Positions 9,057 through 18,061 of a stretch of DNA of 64,000 nucleotides are shown here, piece after piece. Origin of the DNA: Xylanibacter rarus (GTDB lineage Bacteria; Bacteroidota; Bacteroidia; Bacteroidales; Bacteroidaceae); the NCBI RefSeq assembly GCF_001275135.1, contig NZ_LFQU01000016.1:27853-91852 (forward strand), written 5' to 3'. Each line of letters begins with the position of its first letter. The first letter of the stretch is position 1. The notes under the pieces were generated by a model that made no database searches, had not been told where the DNA came from, and saw only the letters and a list, made by a program, of their open reading frames with translations. A program made the position numbers and the translations under genes.

Positions 9057-11519
9057 ATGAATATATCTTATAAGTGGCTCAAAGAGTATGTCGATTTCGA
9101 CCTGACTCCACAAGAAGTGTGTGACGCACTTACGTCAGAAGGTCTTGAAGTTGATGCTCTTGAGGAGGTTCAAAGCATCAAAGGCGGCCTGAAAGGCCTG
9201 TATGTAGGCAAGGTGCTTACATGTGAAATGCATCCAAATTCTGATCATCTGCATGTTACGACCGTTGACTTGGGTCGTGAGACTCCGTCGCAAATTGTTT
9301 GTGGCGCACCAAATGTTGCTGCCGGTCAGAAAGTTATTGTTGCAGACTTAGGATGCGTGTTGTATGATGGTGACAAGGAATTTGTCATTAAAAAGTCAAA
9401 ATTACGTGGAGTAGAAAGCTTTGGAATGATTTGTGCTGAAGACGAAATAGGCGTTGGCACAGATCATAACGGCATAATAGTTTTGCCTGAAGATACCAAG
9501 GTCGGTATGCCTGCTGCAGAATATTATAATCTGGAAAGCGACTGGCTGATAGAAGTAGATATAACAGCCAACAGGGCAGATGCCCTTTCTCACTGGGGCG
9601 TAGCGCGTGATTTGTACGCTTGGCTCGTGCAAAATGGATACAAAACATCACTTCATCGTCCTGATTGTGAAGCATTCAGTGTTGACAATGAAGATTTGCC
9701 TGTAGAAGTAACCATTGAAAACAACGAGGCCTGCAAGCGTTATGCATGTGTAAGTATTACTGGATGTGACGTAAAGGAAAGTCCTGAGTGGCTTCAGAAT
9801 AAATTACGCACAATTGGTCTGCGACCGATAAATAATATAGTTGACATTACAAACTACATCATGATGGCCTATGGACAGCCGCTGCACTGCTTTGATGCGG
9901 ACATGGTTAAAGGACATCATATTGTCGTTAAGACAATGCCGGAAGGCACGCCATTTGTTACGCTGGACGGCGAGGAGCACAAGCTGAGCAATCATGACCT
10001 CGCGATATGCAATGAGGAAGATGCCATGTGTATAGCCGGTGTGTTTGGTGGAAAGGGTAGTGGTACATATGATTCAACTACAAATGTAGTTCTTGAGAGT
10101 GCATATTTCCATCCGACATGGATTAGAAAGAGCGCGCGTCGTCATGGACTTAGCACCGATGCGTCGTTCAGATTTGAACGTGGTATTGATCCCAATGGAG
10201 TAATTTATGCTTTGAAACAGGCCGCCATAATGTGTAAAGAACTTGCCGGTGGTAAGGTTTCAATGGAGATAAAGGACGTTTATCCGGAGCCAATACAGGA
10301 CTTCAAGGTGTCATTGAAATATGACTATGTCAATAGCCTTGTGGGTAAGGAAATACCTGCAGAAACGGTTAAAAGCATTGTTACAAGCCTTGAAATGAAG
10401 ATAGAAAGCGAAACTTCTGAAGGGCTTGAACTGTGCGTGCCGCCATATCGTGTTGATGTTCAGCGTCCATGTGACGTTGTAGAGGACATTCTCCGAATAT
10501 ATGGTTATAATAATGTGGAAATCTCTACACAGCTTAAAAGCTCATTGGTTATTAAGGGCGATGAAGACAACAAGCATAAGCTTGAAAACCTTATAGGCGA
10601 ACAGCTCGTAGGTGATGGCTTTAACGAGATTCTTAACAATTCTCTGACAAAGGCAGCATATTATACAGACCTTAATTGTTATAGTCAGGAAAATCTTGTT
10701 AAGATTATGAATCCGCTGAGTTCTGACCTGAATGTTTTAAGAGGTACATTGCTTTTCGGCGGCTTGGAGAGCATAGCATACAATGCAAACAGAAAGAATC
10801 CTGATCTTAAATTCTTTGAGTTCGGCAATGTTTATCATTATTCTCCCGAAAAGAAGAACAATGACAATCCAATGCAGGCTTATAAGGAAGAAACACATCT
10901 TGGACTATGGATAACAGGTAAGCGAGTGTCAGGAAGCTGGATTCATGCAGATGAAGATTCTTCGTTCTTTGAACTTAAAGCTCATGTGTTGAATATATTC
11001 CGCCGTATTGGTTTGCCATTGGGAAGCGTTGTTTTCAAGGAGTGTTCTAATAATATTTACCATAAGGGACTTTCTGTCATGAATCGTGGAGGCAAACTTC
11101 TGGCAGAGTTAGGCATTATATGCAAGAAGCTGCAAAAGGCTATGGGCATAGAGAACGAGGTTTATTATGCAGATATCAATTGGACTGCTGTTACAAAGGC
11201 TGTAAGAAAATCGACAATAAGCTTCCGCGAGATAAGCAAATATCCTGCTGTGAGTCGTGACCTGGCTTTGTTGCTCGATAAGGATGTAAAGTTTGAAGCA
11301 ATTGAGCGTATTGCATATCAGTCTGAAAAGAAATTCCTTAAGGAAGTTGACCTTTTCGATGTTTATGAAGGTAAGAATCTTCCGGAAGGCAAAAAGAGCT
11401 ATGCCGTCAACTTTATCCTGCAAGATGAAAGCAAGACATTGAACGACAAGCAGATAGATGCTATAATGACAAAGATTATAGCTAACTTGAAGAAAGAGCT
11501 TAAAGCCGAACTTAGATAA
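9057..11519 (+). CDS. pheT: Phenylalanine-tRNA ligase beta subunit
   Basis: PheT pairs with PheS to charge tRNA-Phe. It has 820 residues with the family layout: N-terminal MNISYKWLKEYVDFD, an EMAP-type tRNA-binding domain at about 40-150 (VGKVLTCEMHPNSDHL), B3/4 and B5 domains in the middle (FRFERGIDP, DVVEDILRIYGYN), and a C-terminal ferredoxin-fold anticodon-binding domain (FREISKYPAVSRDLAL onwards). pheS is not adjacent, as is common in Bacteroidota. It is followed 31 bp later by yebC. Confidence 0.97.
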   Translation: MNISYKWLKEYVDFDLTPQEVCDALTSEGLEVDALEEVQSIKGGLKGLYVGKVLTCEMHPNSDHLHVTTVDLGRETPSQIVCGAPNVAAGQKVIVADLGCVLYDGDKEFVIKKSKLRGVESFGMICAEDEIGVGTDHNGIIVLPEDTKVGMPAAEYYNLESDWLIEVDITANRADALSHWGVARDLYAWLVQNGYKTSLHRPDCEAFSVDNEDLPVEVTIENNEACKRYACVSITGCDVKESPEWLQNKLRTIGLRPINNIVDITNYIMMAYGQPLHCFDADMVKGHHIVVKTMPEGTPFVTLDGEEHKLSNHDLAICNEEDAMCIAGVFGGKGSGTYDSTTNVVLESAYFHPTWIRKSARRHGLSTDASFRFERGIDPNGVIYALKQAAIMCKELAGGKVSMEIKDVYPEPIQDFKVSLKYDYVNSLVGKEIPAETVKSIVTSLEMKIESETSEGLELCVPPYRVDVQRPCDVVEDILRIYGYNNVEISTQLKSSLVIKGDEDNKHKLENLIGEQLVGDGFNEILNNSLTKAAYYTDLNCYSQENLVKIMNPLSSDLNVLRGTLLFGGLESIAYNANRKNPDLKFFEFGNVYHYSPEKKNNDNPMQAYKEETHLGLWITGKRVSGSWIHADEDSSFFELKAHVLNIFRRIGLPLGSVVFKECSNNIYHKGLSVMNRGGKLLAELGIICKKLQKAMGIENEVYYADINWTAVTKAVRKSTISFREISKYPAVSRDLALLLDKDVKFEAIERIAYQSEKKFLKEVDLFDVYEGKNLPEGKKSYAVNFILQDESKTLNDKQIDAIMTKIIANLKKELKAELR

Positions 11520-11550
11520 AACTTTTGTTGAATATTAAAATATAGATATA

Positions 11551-12276
11551 ATGGGAAGAGCGTTTGAGTATCGTAAAGCTACGAAATTAAAGAGATGGGG
11601 CCACATGGCCAGAACATTTACAAAAATTGGTAAGCAGATAGCTATAGCTGTGAAAGCAGGTGGACCGGATCCGGACAACAATCCTCATCTTCGTTCTATC
11701 ATTCTTAACGCTAAGCGTGAGAATATGCCGCTTGAGAATGTTAAGCGTGCAATCAAAAATGCTATGGGTAAGGATCAGAGTGATTATAAGGAGGTTACAT
11801 ATGAGGGATATGGTCCTCACGGAATAGCCATATTTGTTGATGCTGCCACAGATAACACAACACGTACGGTAGGAAACGTAAGAGCTATATTTAATAAATT
11901 CAGCGGTAACCTCGGCACAATGGGAAGTCTGTCTTTCCTTTTTGATCATAAATGTGTGTTCACATTCAAGAAAAAGGATGGTGTTGAAATGGATGAGCTG
12001 ATACTTGATCTTATCGATTATGGTGTTGATGACGAATACGACACAGATGAGGAATCTGGTGAAATAACCATCTATGGCGATCCGAAATGTTTCGGTGAAA
12101 TTCAGAAACACCTTGAAGAGAATGGCTTTGAAGTTACCGGTGCGGAGTTTACACGCATACCTAACGACCTGAAAGACGTTACACCGGAAGAGCGTGAAAC
12201 TATCGATAAGATGGTTGAGCTGCTTGAGGATGATGACGATGTTCAGAACGTTTATACAAACATGAAACCGGAATAA
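11551..12276 (+). CDS. yebC: YebC/PmpR family protein
   Basis: This is a 241-residue member of the YebC/TACO1 family, which contains transcriptional regulators and proteins that help ribosomes through difficult sequences. The signature start is present (KRWGHMARTFTKIGKQI), followed by NPHLRSIILNAKRENMP and the GYGPHGIAIFVDAATDN segment. An acidic insert around residues 155-170 (DEYDTDEESGE) is normal for the family. It sits in a housekeeping run after pheT. Whether it acts on DNA or on translation cannot be decided here. Confidence 0.92.
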   Translation: MGRAFEYRKATKLKRWGHMARTFTKIGKQIAIAVKAGGPDPDNNPHLRSIILNAKRENMPLENVKRAIKNAMGKDQSDYKEVTYEGYGPHGIAIFVDAATDNTTRTVGNVRAIFNKFSGNLGTMGSLSFLFDHKCVFTFKKKDGVEMDELILDLIDYGVDDEYDTDEESGEITIYGDPKCFGEIQKHLEENGFEVTGAEFTRIPNDLKDVTPEERETIDKMVELLEDDDDVQNVYTNMKPE

Positions 12277-12299
12277 TCATTCCTTGACTTTTTGTAATA

Positions 12300-12551
12300 A
12301 TGAAAAGTATATCTTATAAGACTTCAGGCACTTGCAGCCAGATGATTAATCTAAAGGTTGATGATAATGGCTGCATAGTAGACGTTAGCTTTGAAGGCGG
12401 CTGCAACGGAAACTTACAGGGAATATGTTCCTTGGTAAGAGGGATGAATGTCAACGATGTTAAAGCGCGGTTAGACGGAATACGTTGTGGCTACAAGGCG
12501 ACAAGTTGTCCTGATCAGCTTTGTAGGGCTATTGATGAACTTTATAAGTAA
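12300..12551 (+). CDS. Small TSCPD-domain protein (TIGR03905-type)
   Basis: An 83-residue protein with the Cys pattern of TSCPD domains: TSGTCSQM, GGCNGNLQGI, the TSCPD box written here as TSCPDQL, and a conserved RCGYKATSC segment. Similar domains occur at the end of some ribonucleotide reductases, but the free-standing proteins have no established function. It lies 24 bp after yebC, is probably co-transcribed, and is followed by a terminator. Confidence 0.88.
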   Translation: MKSISYKTSGTCSQMINLKVDDNGCIVDVSFEGGCNGNLQGICSLVRGMNVNDVKARLDGIRCGYKATSCPDQLCRAIDELYK

Positions 12552-12564
12552 AAAATAGTCAATT

Positions 12565-12611
12565 TTTTGCCGTTAATCCAAATGCACTTAGAACTTGGGT
12601 TAACGGCAAAA
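12565..12611. terminator. Terminator after the pheT-yebC-TSCPD run
   Basis: TTTTGCCGTTAATCC (from 12565) pairs with GGGTTAACGGCAAAA (12597-12611) around an 18-nt loop. T-rich and A-rich flanks make it usable from both sides; the convergent lipoprotein gene ends at 12631. Confidence 0.8.
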
Positions 12612-12630
12612 TTATATATCAGGTTTGATT

Positions 12631-13023
12631 CTATTTGGTATTGTATTCTTTTGGAGTGATTTTTACATCCAATAGTATTTGGCCTTTGTTCTTCGTTGAA
12701 TAGTAAGTGTATGCAAAGTTGAAACCGTTTTCTTTGTAGTTGCGTATTCCTGTTGCATCTTTTATTCCTTTTATAAGTTCTGCTTTCGCCTGCTTCTTGT
12801 CTAATGCAGTTGTATCAGCCTTGCCCTTTATTGAGTAATAATAGTGTATCGTGCGGGAGTCTTTTTCGTATGTCATACTATCGTTTGTGACATATTCAGA
12901 TACTTTCATGGGACAATTCTTTTTGGTAAACTCTTTGGCTTCACGCTCGGCCCTTTCCTCGAGGCTTTCATGGCATGAGGCCAGAAAGACGGCAACAAAT
13001 GGAATAAACAAATACTTTTTCAT
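12631..13023 (-). CDS. Small predicted lipoprotein of unknown function
   Basis: 130 residues. A signal peptide ends in a lipobox (FLASC, Cys at about residue 17), followed by a charged stretch (ESLEERAEREAKEF) and a mixed alpha/beta domain with no family I recognise. It should be anchored in the outer membrane or periplasm. A TACTTTTG -7 element lies 21 nt upstream of the ATG (plus-strand CAAAAGTA, 13045-13052). Monocistronic. Confidence 0.75.
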   Translation of the reverse strand: MKKYLFIPFVAVFLASCHESLEERAEREAKEFTKKNCPMKVSEYVTNDSMTYEKDSRTIHYYYSIKGKADTTALDKKQAKAELIKGIKDATGIRNYKENGFNFAYTYYSTKNKGQILLDVKITPKEYNTK

Positions 13024-13044
13024 AAATCCTCTTTATTTTGTTTG

Positions 13045-13052
13045 CAAAAGTA
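13045..13052 (-). promoter_or_regulatory. -7 element of the lipoprotein gene
   Basis: Reads TACTTTTG on the minus strand, an exact TAnnTTTG match, 21 nt upstream of the ATG at 13023. Confidence 0.6.
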
Positions 13053-13144
13053 ATTAATATCTTTTGATAAGAACCAATGTATATTGTTTTTTTATTTTAT
13101 TCATAAAAACGGCTAATTTATTAGGAACGAAATGCATTTTTTTG

Positions 13145-13152
13145 TATATTTG
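13145..13152 (+). promoter_or_regulatory. -7 element of lepA
   Basis: TATATTTG matches TAnnTTTG and is followed by GCG, 21 nt upstream of the lepA ATG at 13174. It rules out the upstream in-frame ATG at 13132, which would lie before the transcript start. Confidence 0.7.
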
Positions 13153-13173
13153 CGTTCCAAAAATAAATTACTG

Positions 13174-14955
13174 ATGAACGAAATAAGAAACTTCTGTATA
13201 ATCGCACATATTGACCACGGAAAATCAACTATAGCTGACCGACTTCTTGAGTATACAAAAACCATTCAGATAACAGAAGGTCAGATGCTTGATGATATGG
13301 ATCTAGAGCGTGAACGTGGAATAACAATCAAAAGCCATGCAATACAAATGGAGTATGAGCTGAACGGAGAAAAATACATACTTAATCTTATTGACACTCC
13401 GGGGCATGTCGATTTCTCTTATGAAGTTTCACGTAGTATAGCAGCATGTGAAGGAGCCTTGCTGGTTGTTGATGCAACTCAGGGTGTTCAGGCTCAAACT
13501 ATTAGTAACCTTTACATGGCGTTAGAGCATGATTTGGAAATTATTCCTGTTATAAACAAAATAGATATGCCTTCTGCTATGCCCGACGAAGTTGAAGATG
13601 AAATTGTAGACTTGTTGGGTTGTGACAGAACGGAAATAATTCGTGCCTCAGGAAAAACCGGTGAAGGTATTCCGGAAATTCTTAATGCAGTTGTAGAACG
13701 TATTCCTCATCCGTCAGGTAATCCTGATGCCCCTCTACAGGCTCTTATTTTTGATTCTGTATTCAATTCTTTCAGGGGAATTATTGCTTATTTCAAGATT
13801 GAAAATGGCAGTATAGCAAAAGGTGATAAAGTTAAGTTTTACAATACCGGAATGGAGTATACTGCTGACGAAGTTGGCGTATTAAAGATGGATATGATTC
13901 CGCGACAAAGGCTGTCAACTGGAGATGTCGGATACATTATCAGCGGTATAAAAGACAGTAAGGAGGTTAAGGTCGGTGATACTATTACGCATGTGGCACG
14001 TCCATGTGAGAAAGCTATTTCTGGATTCCAGGAAGTGAAGCCAATGGTGTTTGCTGGCGTTTATCCTATAGACCCGTCGGATTATGAAAATTTGAGAGCA
14101 TCATTAGAGAAGTTGCAGCTTAATGATGCGTCTTTGACTTTCTCACCGGAATCGTCTGTAGCGTTAGGCTTCGGCTTCAGATGCGGCTTCTTGGGACTTC
14201 TTCATATGGAGATAGTTCAGGAGCGTCTTGACCGTGAGTTTGATATGGACGTGATAACAACAGTGCCGAACGTTTCATATATGGTTTATGATAAGCACGG
14301 CAATGTTAAAGAAGTACATAATCCGTCAGGACTACCTGACAGCACATTGATAGACCATATAGAGGAACCATATATCAGAGCCTCAATAATAACAAGTTCT
14401 AATTTCATTGGCCCGATAATGAAATTGTGTCTTGACAAGCGAGGTGAGCTCATAAATCAAGAATATGTTAGTGGCAATAGAGTTGAACTTCATTTTATGA
14501 TTCCTTTGGGCGAAATCGTCATAGACTTTTATGATAAATTAAAAAGTGTATCAAAGGGTTATGCGTCTTTTGATTATCATGTTGACTGCTTCCGTCCTTC
14601 AAAACTTGCCAAACTTGACATATTGTTGAATGGTGAGCCTGTAGACGCCTTGTCTACTTTAACTCATCAGGATAATGCTGCAACATTTGGGCGACGTATG
14701 TGTGAAAAGTTGAAGGAGCTGATTCCGCGTCAGCAATTTGATATTGCAATTCAGGCTGCTATCGGAGCAAAAATAATAGCAAGAGAAACAATTAAATGTG
14801 TCAGAAAAGACGTAACAGCAAAGTGTTATGGAGGAGATGTCAGCCGTAAGCGTAAACTTCTTGAAAAGCAGAAGAAAGGAAAGAAGAGAATGAAGCAAAT
14901 CGGTAATGTCGAAGTACCCCAGAAGGCTTTTCTTGCAGTATTGAAATTGGATTAA
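13174..14955 (+). CDS. lepA: Elongation factor 4 (LepA)
   Basis: LepA is a ribosome-bound GTPase related to EF-G that acts on stalled or mis-translocated ribosomes. It has 593 residues from the ATG at 13174. G motifs are AHIDHGKST (G1), RGIT (G2), DTPGH (G3) and NKID (G4). The LepA-specific C-terminal domain ends with [20 protein letters not shown]. The longer frame starting at 13132 is rejected because it begins upstream of the -7 element. A Crp/Fnr-type gene follows 26 bp later. Confidence 0.97.
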   Translation: MNEIRNFCIIAHIDHGKSTIADRLLEYTKTIQITEGQMLDDMDLERERGITIKSHAIQMEYELNGEKYILNLIDTPGHVDFSYEVSRSIAACEGALLVVDATQGVQAQTISNLYMALEHDLEIIPVINKIDMPSAMPDEVEDEIVDLLGCDRTEIIRASGKTGEGIPEILNAVVERIPHPSGNPDAPLQALIFDSVFNSFRGIIAYFKIENGSIAKGDKVKFYNTGMEYTADEVGVLKMDMIPRQRLSTGDVGYIISGIKDSKEVKVGDTITHVARPCEKAISGFQEVKPMVFAGVYPIDPSDYENLRASLEKLQLNDASLTFSPESSVALGFGFRCGFLGLLHMEIVQERLDREFDMDVITTVPNVSYMVYDKHGNVKEVHNPSGLPDSTLIDHIEEPYIRASIITSSNFIGPIMKLCLDKRGELINQEYVSGNRVELHFMIPLGEIVIDFYDKLKSVSKGYASFDYHVDCFRPSKLAKLDILLNGEPVDALSTLTHQDNAATFGRRMCEKLKELIPRQQFDIAIQAAIGAKIIARETIKCVRKDVTAKCYGGDVSRKRKLLEKQKKGKKRMKQIGNVEVPQKAFLAVLKLD

Positions 14956-14970
14956 TCTTAATCAAGAAGA

Positions 14971-14976
14971 AGGAGG
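14971..14976 (+). promoter_or_regulatory. Strong Shine-Dalgarno of the Crp/Fnr-like gene
   Basis: AGGAGG lies 5 nt upstream of the ATG at 14982, within a longer purine run. Most genes here have no SD, so this one stands out and fixes the start. Confidence 0.7.
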
Positions 14977-14981
14977 ACACA

Positions 14982-15578
14982 ATGAAGGAAGTATTGAAAA
15001 CAACACGTGACATTGCACGTGAGCTTGCGCGTAAATATAGTACGATGACTCATGATGAGCTAGACATATTAGAGAATATCCTTGTGCCGATGAAATTTGC
15101 AAAGGGGCAGATGATTCTAAGTGAGGGCGAGATATGTAAGCACATTTACTATATAGAGAAGGGGCTTGTCAGGCAATTCTATTTTAAAAAAGGTAAAGAA
15201 GTTACAGAGCATATGGCTGTTGAGGGCAATATCGTTATGTGTATAGAAAGCCTTTTTAAAGAAGAACCTACGAGTCTGCAGGTGGAGGCTTTGGAGCCTG
15301 TATTGATATATGCTTTACCAAAAGCGCGTTTGGAGGAAGTTGCTCTGCATAATGTGAATATACAAATATTGTACAGGAAAATATTGGAGGAGTCATTAAT
15401 CCTCTCACAGATACATGCAGATTTACTTAGGTTTGAAACTGCGCAAGACAGATATCGCAAAATGTGTAAACTGGCTACGCAAGTAACACTTCGTGCCCCA
15501 TTGGTTTATATTGCAAGCTATTTGCAGATGACTCCCGAAACATTAAGTCGAGTACGTTCTAATATAGTATTAGGTTAA
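14982..15578 (+). CDS. Crp/Fnr-family transcriptional regulator
   Basis: 198 residues. A cyclic-nucleotide-binding-type beta-roll spans about 30-115 (KFAKGQMILSEGE, IYYIEKGLVRQFYF), a long dimer helix follows (about 120-155), and a short C-terminal helix-turn-helix reads IASYLQMTPETLSRVR. The last motif is typical of the Bacteroidota Crp/Fnr branch. There are no Fnr-type FeS cysteines, so oxygen sensing is unlikely; the ligand is unknown. The gene follows lepA with a strong SD and precedes the glycogen cluster, which it might control, but nothing in the sequence proves this. Confidence 0.85.
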   Translation: MKEVLKTTRDIARELARKYSTMTHDELDILENILVPMKFAKGQMILSEGEICKHIYYIEKGLVRQFYFKKGKEVTEHMAVEGNIVMCIESLFKEEPTSLQVEALEPVLIYALPKARLEEVALHNVNIQILYRKILEESLILSQIHADLLRFETAQDRYRKMCKLATQVTLRAPLVYIASYLQMTPETLSRVRSNIVLG

Positions 15579-15623
15579 ATGTCTTTTATTTCTATCTAAA
15601 ATGGGTAGAAATAAAAGACATTT
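15577..15623. terminator. Terminator after the Crp/Fnr-like gene
   Basis: A perfect 18-bp inverted repeat (15577-15594 with 15606-15623; arm AAATGTCTTTTATTTCTA) overlaps the stop codon region of the regulator gene. It is AT-rich but very long. Confidence 0.75.
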
Positions 15624-15632
15624 TAAATATTT

Positions 15633-15990
15633 GTGGTATTATCAGCTCTTGAGGCCTGCTAATTTAATAGGTTTTGAAAATATTTGTAAGAAAAATATTT
15701 TCAAATATATAATGCTGTACTTGTGATGACAATCTTCTGTAAAGGAGGGTTTTTAACATAGTGTAATTTTATGTATATAAGATGCGGTTTATATCTCCGT
15801 AGTATATATATTTAAATGGTACATAAAATTACTTTTATATTTAAAAACTTTGCTCAATTTTGAAAGTAAAGTTGACGTGAAATCTGTTAATCACAGACGG
15901 ATTTTATTAGAATACGCCTATAAAATAGAATCCTTAATGATAAATTGTTTATAAGTAGGCTTATTCAATTAAAAAAAATAGAATTTGTTC
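15633..15990. other. Intergenic region before the glycogen cluster, with inverted repeats
   Basis: No gene seen. It holds a perfect 13-bp inverted repeat (15763-15775 and 15820-15832, 44-nt spacer) and a GAAAATATTT palindrome near 15680-15705. These could be a structured RNA, a regulator site or a second terminator; none can be assigned. Confidence 0.35.
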
Positions 15991-16019
15991 TTGTTTTAAA
16001 AATAATTTTAGTACTTTTG
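15991..16019 (+). promoter_or_regulatory. Promoter of the glycogen cluster
   Basis: TTG at 15991-15993 and TACTTTTG at 16012-16019, 18 bp apart, match the Bacteroidota consensus. The leader to the ATG at 16102 would be about 75 nt. Confidence 0.75.
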
Positions 16020-16101
16020 AACTGTCTTTTGAGATGATAGGATCAATTGGTCTCAAAATGATTTAAGAAATGCAAACTTTAAATCTTATATATATACAAC
16101 T

Positions 16102-18045
16102 ATGAGTTATCTTCGATTCGAAAAAGCTCTTATGACTAATCTTGAAGAATCTCTTTCAAGAGAGTTGTTGCGTACAAACCGTTCAGGGGCTTATTCATGT
16201 TCTACAATTGTGGATTGTAACACTCGTAAGTATCATGGTTTACTTGTTGTTCCTGTTCCGGAACTAGATGATGATAATCATGTTTTGCTTTCATCGTTAG
16301 ACGTTACTGTGGTTCAGCATGGTGCTGAGTTCAATTTAGGACTGCATAAGTATCAAGGTAATAACTTTAGTCCAAAAGGGCATAAATACATTCGTGAATT
16401 TTATTGTGAAAAAGTGCCTACAACAATTTATCGTGTTGGAGGAGTTCTCTTGAAAAAAGAAGTTGTTTTTCAGCATTACGAGCATCGTATATTGATACGT
16501 TATACATTGTTGGATGCACATAGTGAAACAACCTTAAGATTCAAGCCTTTCATGGCATTTAGAAGTGTTAACCAATGCACGCATGAGAACAATACAGCCA
16601 GCCGCGACTTTCAGATGGTTGACAATGGTATTAAAACTTGTATGTATGCAGGTTATCCTGATCTCTATATGCAGTTTAGTAAGGCAAATGAATTTGTTTT
16701 TGTTCCTGATTGGTATCGTGGTATCGAATATCCGAAAGAGCAAGAACGCGGCTATTCTTATGTTGAAGACCTATATGTCCCCGGATATTTTGAGATGAAC
16801 ATAAAGAAAGGTGAAAGTATTGTATTTGCAGCTTCAACTTCAGAAATTAAAACAAGTACAATGAAGCACCTTTTTGACAAAGAAGTAGATGACCGTTCTC
16901 CGCGTGACAATTTTTTTCATTGTTTAGTGAATGCGGCCCATCAGTTTCATAATAGTGCCAATAAGACAGAGAGGTATCTTCTTGCTGGATATCCGTGGTT
17001 TAAATGCCGAGCTCGTGATACATTTATATCTCTTCCAGGACTAACCCTTTCAATAGACGAGCAAGATTATTTTGAACTTGTTATGAAAACGGCAGAAAAG
17101 GGGTTGAGAGAGTTTATGCAAAACAAGCCACTTACAGTTAAAATTACGGAGATAGATCAGCCGGATGTTTTGTTATGGGCAATTTGGGCTATACAGCAAT
17201 ATGCAAAGTCTGCCGGTGACGAAAAATGCATAAGCATGTATGGTAAGTTGATAAGTGATATTATATGTTATATCATAGACGGCAAACATCCAAATTTGCG
17301 TCTCGACACTAATGGTCTTCTTTATGCAAATGGCCATGATAAGCCGATAACATGGATGAATTCTATTGTTAATGGTAAGCCGGTTGTACCAAGATCTGGT
17401 TATATCGTGGAATTTAATGCTCTATGGTTTAATGCACTTAAGTTTGGAGCTAAATTAGCAAAGCAGAATAACAATGAGACAAAAGCTAACCAATGGGAAG
17501 ACTTGGCAGAATCATGTAAACAATCATTCGTAAGGACATTCTTGAATGATTATGGATATCTGTTTGATTATGTGGATGGCAATATGATGGATTGGAGTGT
17601 GCGCCCGAACATGATATTCCCGGTCGCTTTTGATTATTCTCCTTTATCACCAGAACAGAAAAAAAGTGTTTTGGATATTTGTACACGTGAATTGTTAACT
17701 CCTAAAGGATTACGTTCGCTTTCACCTAAGAGCGGAGGTTATAGTCCTGTATGTTCAGGAGCAAATCGTGATTATTCTTATTATCAGGGTACAGCATGGC
17801 CTTGGCTTGGCGGATTCTATATGGAGGCTTGTCTAAAACTATATAAACGTACAAGATTAAGTTTTATTGAAAGGCAGATGGTTGGATACGAGGATGAGAT
17901 GATTATTAATTGTCTAGGAACTATTCCGGAACTATTCGATGGTAATCCGCCATTCAAGGCTAGAGGAGCGATATCTTATGCTATGAATGTCGCTGAAATT
18001 CTTCGTACTTTAAATCTTTTGGAAAAATATTCATATGTAAAATAA
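16102..18045 (+). CDS. Amylo-alpha-1,6-glucosidase (glycogen debranching enzyme)
   Basis: This 647-residue cytoplasmic enzyme removes alpha-1,6 branches of glycogen. It has a debranching-enzyme N-terminal beta domain (about 15-240; NRSGAYSCSTIVDCNTRKYHG) and a GH133-type (alpha/alpha)6 domain from about 285 on, with AGYPWFKCRARDTFISLPG and, near the C-terminus, YYQGTAWPWLGG. It is first of three co-oriented genes with a glycosyltransferase and a GH57 enzyme, the glycogen arrangement known in Bacteroides and Prevotella. Confidence 0.93.
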   Translation: MSYLRFEKALMTNLEESLSRELLRTNRSGAYSCSTIVDCNTRKYHGLLVVPVPELDDDNHVLLSSLDVTVVQHGAEFNLGLHKYQGNNFSPKGHKYIREFYCEKVPTTIYRVGGVLLKKEVVFQHYEHRILIRYTLLDAHSETTLRFKPFMAFRSVNQCTHENNTASRDFQMVDNGIKTCMYAGYPDLYMQFSKANEFVFVPDWYRGIEYPKEQERGYSYVEDLYVPGYFEMNIKKGESIVFAASTSEIKTSTMKHLFDKEVDDRSPRDNFFHCLVNAAHQFHNSANKTERYLLAGYPWFKCRARDTFISLPGLTLSIDEQDYFELVMKTAEKGLREFMQNKPLTVKITEIDQPDVLLWAIWAIQQYAKSAGDEKCISMYGKLISDIICYIIDGKHPNLRLDTNGLLYANGHDKPITWMNSIVNGKPVVPRSGYIVEFNALWFNALKFGAKLAKQNNNETKANQWEDLAESCKQSFVRTFLNDYGYLFDYVDGNMMDWSVRPNMIFPVAFDYSPLSPEQKKSVLDICTRELLTPKGLRSLSPKSGGYSPVCSGANRDYSYYQGTAWPWLGGFYMEACLKLYKRTRLSFIERQMVGYEDEMIINCLGTIPELFDGNPPFKARGAISYAMNVAEILRTLNLLEKYSYVK

Positions 18046-18047
18046 TC

Positions 18048-18055
18048 GAGGAGGG
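18048..18055 (+). promoter_or_regulatory. Strong Shine-Dalgarno of the glycogen glycosyltransferase
   Basis: GAGGAGGG lies 6 nt upstream of the ATG at 18062, unusual in this SD-poor genome and supporting the start choice. Confidence 0.65.
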
Positions 18056-18061
18056 ACTATA

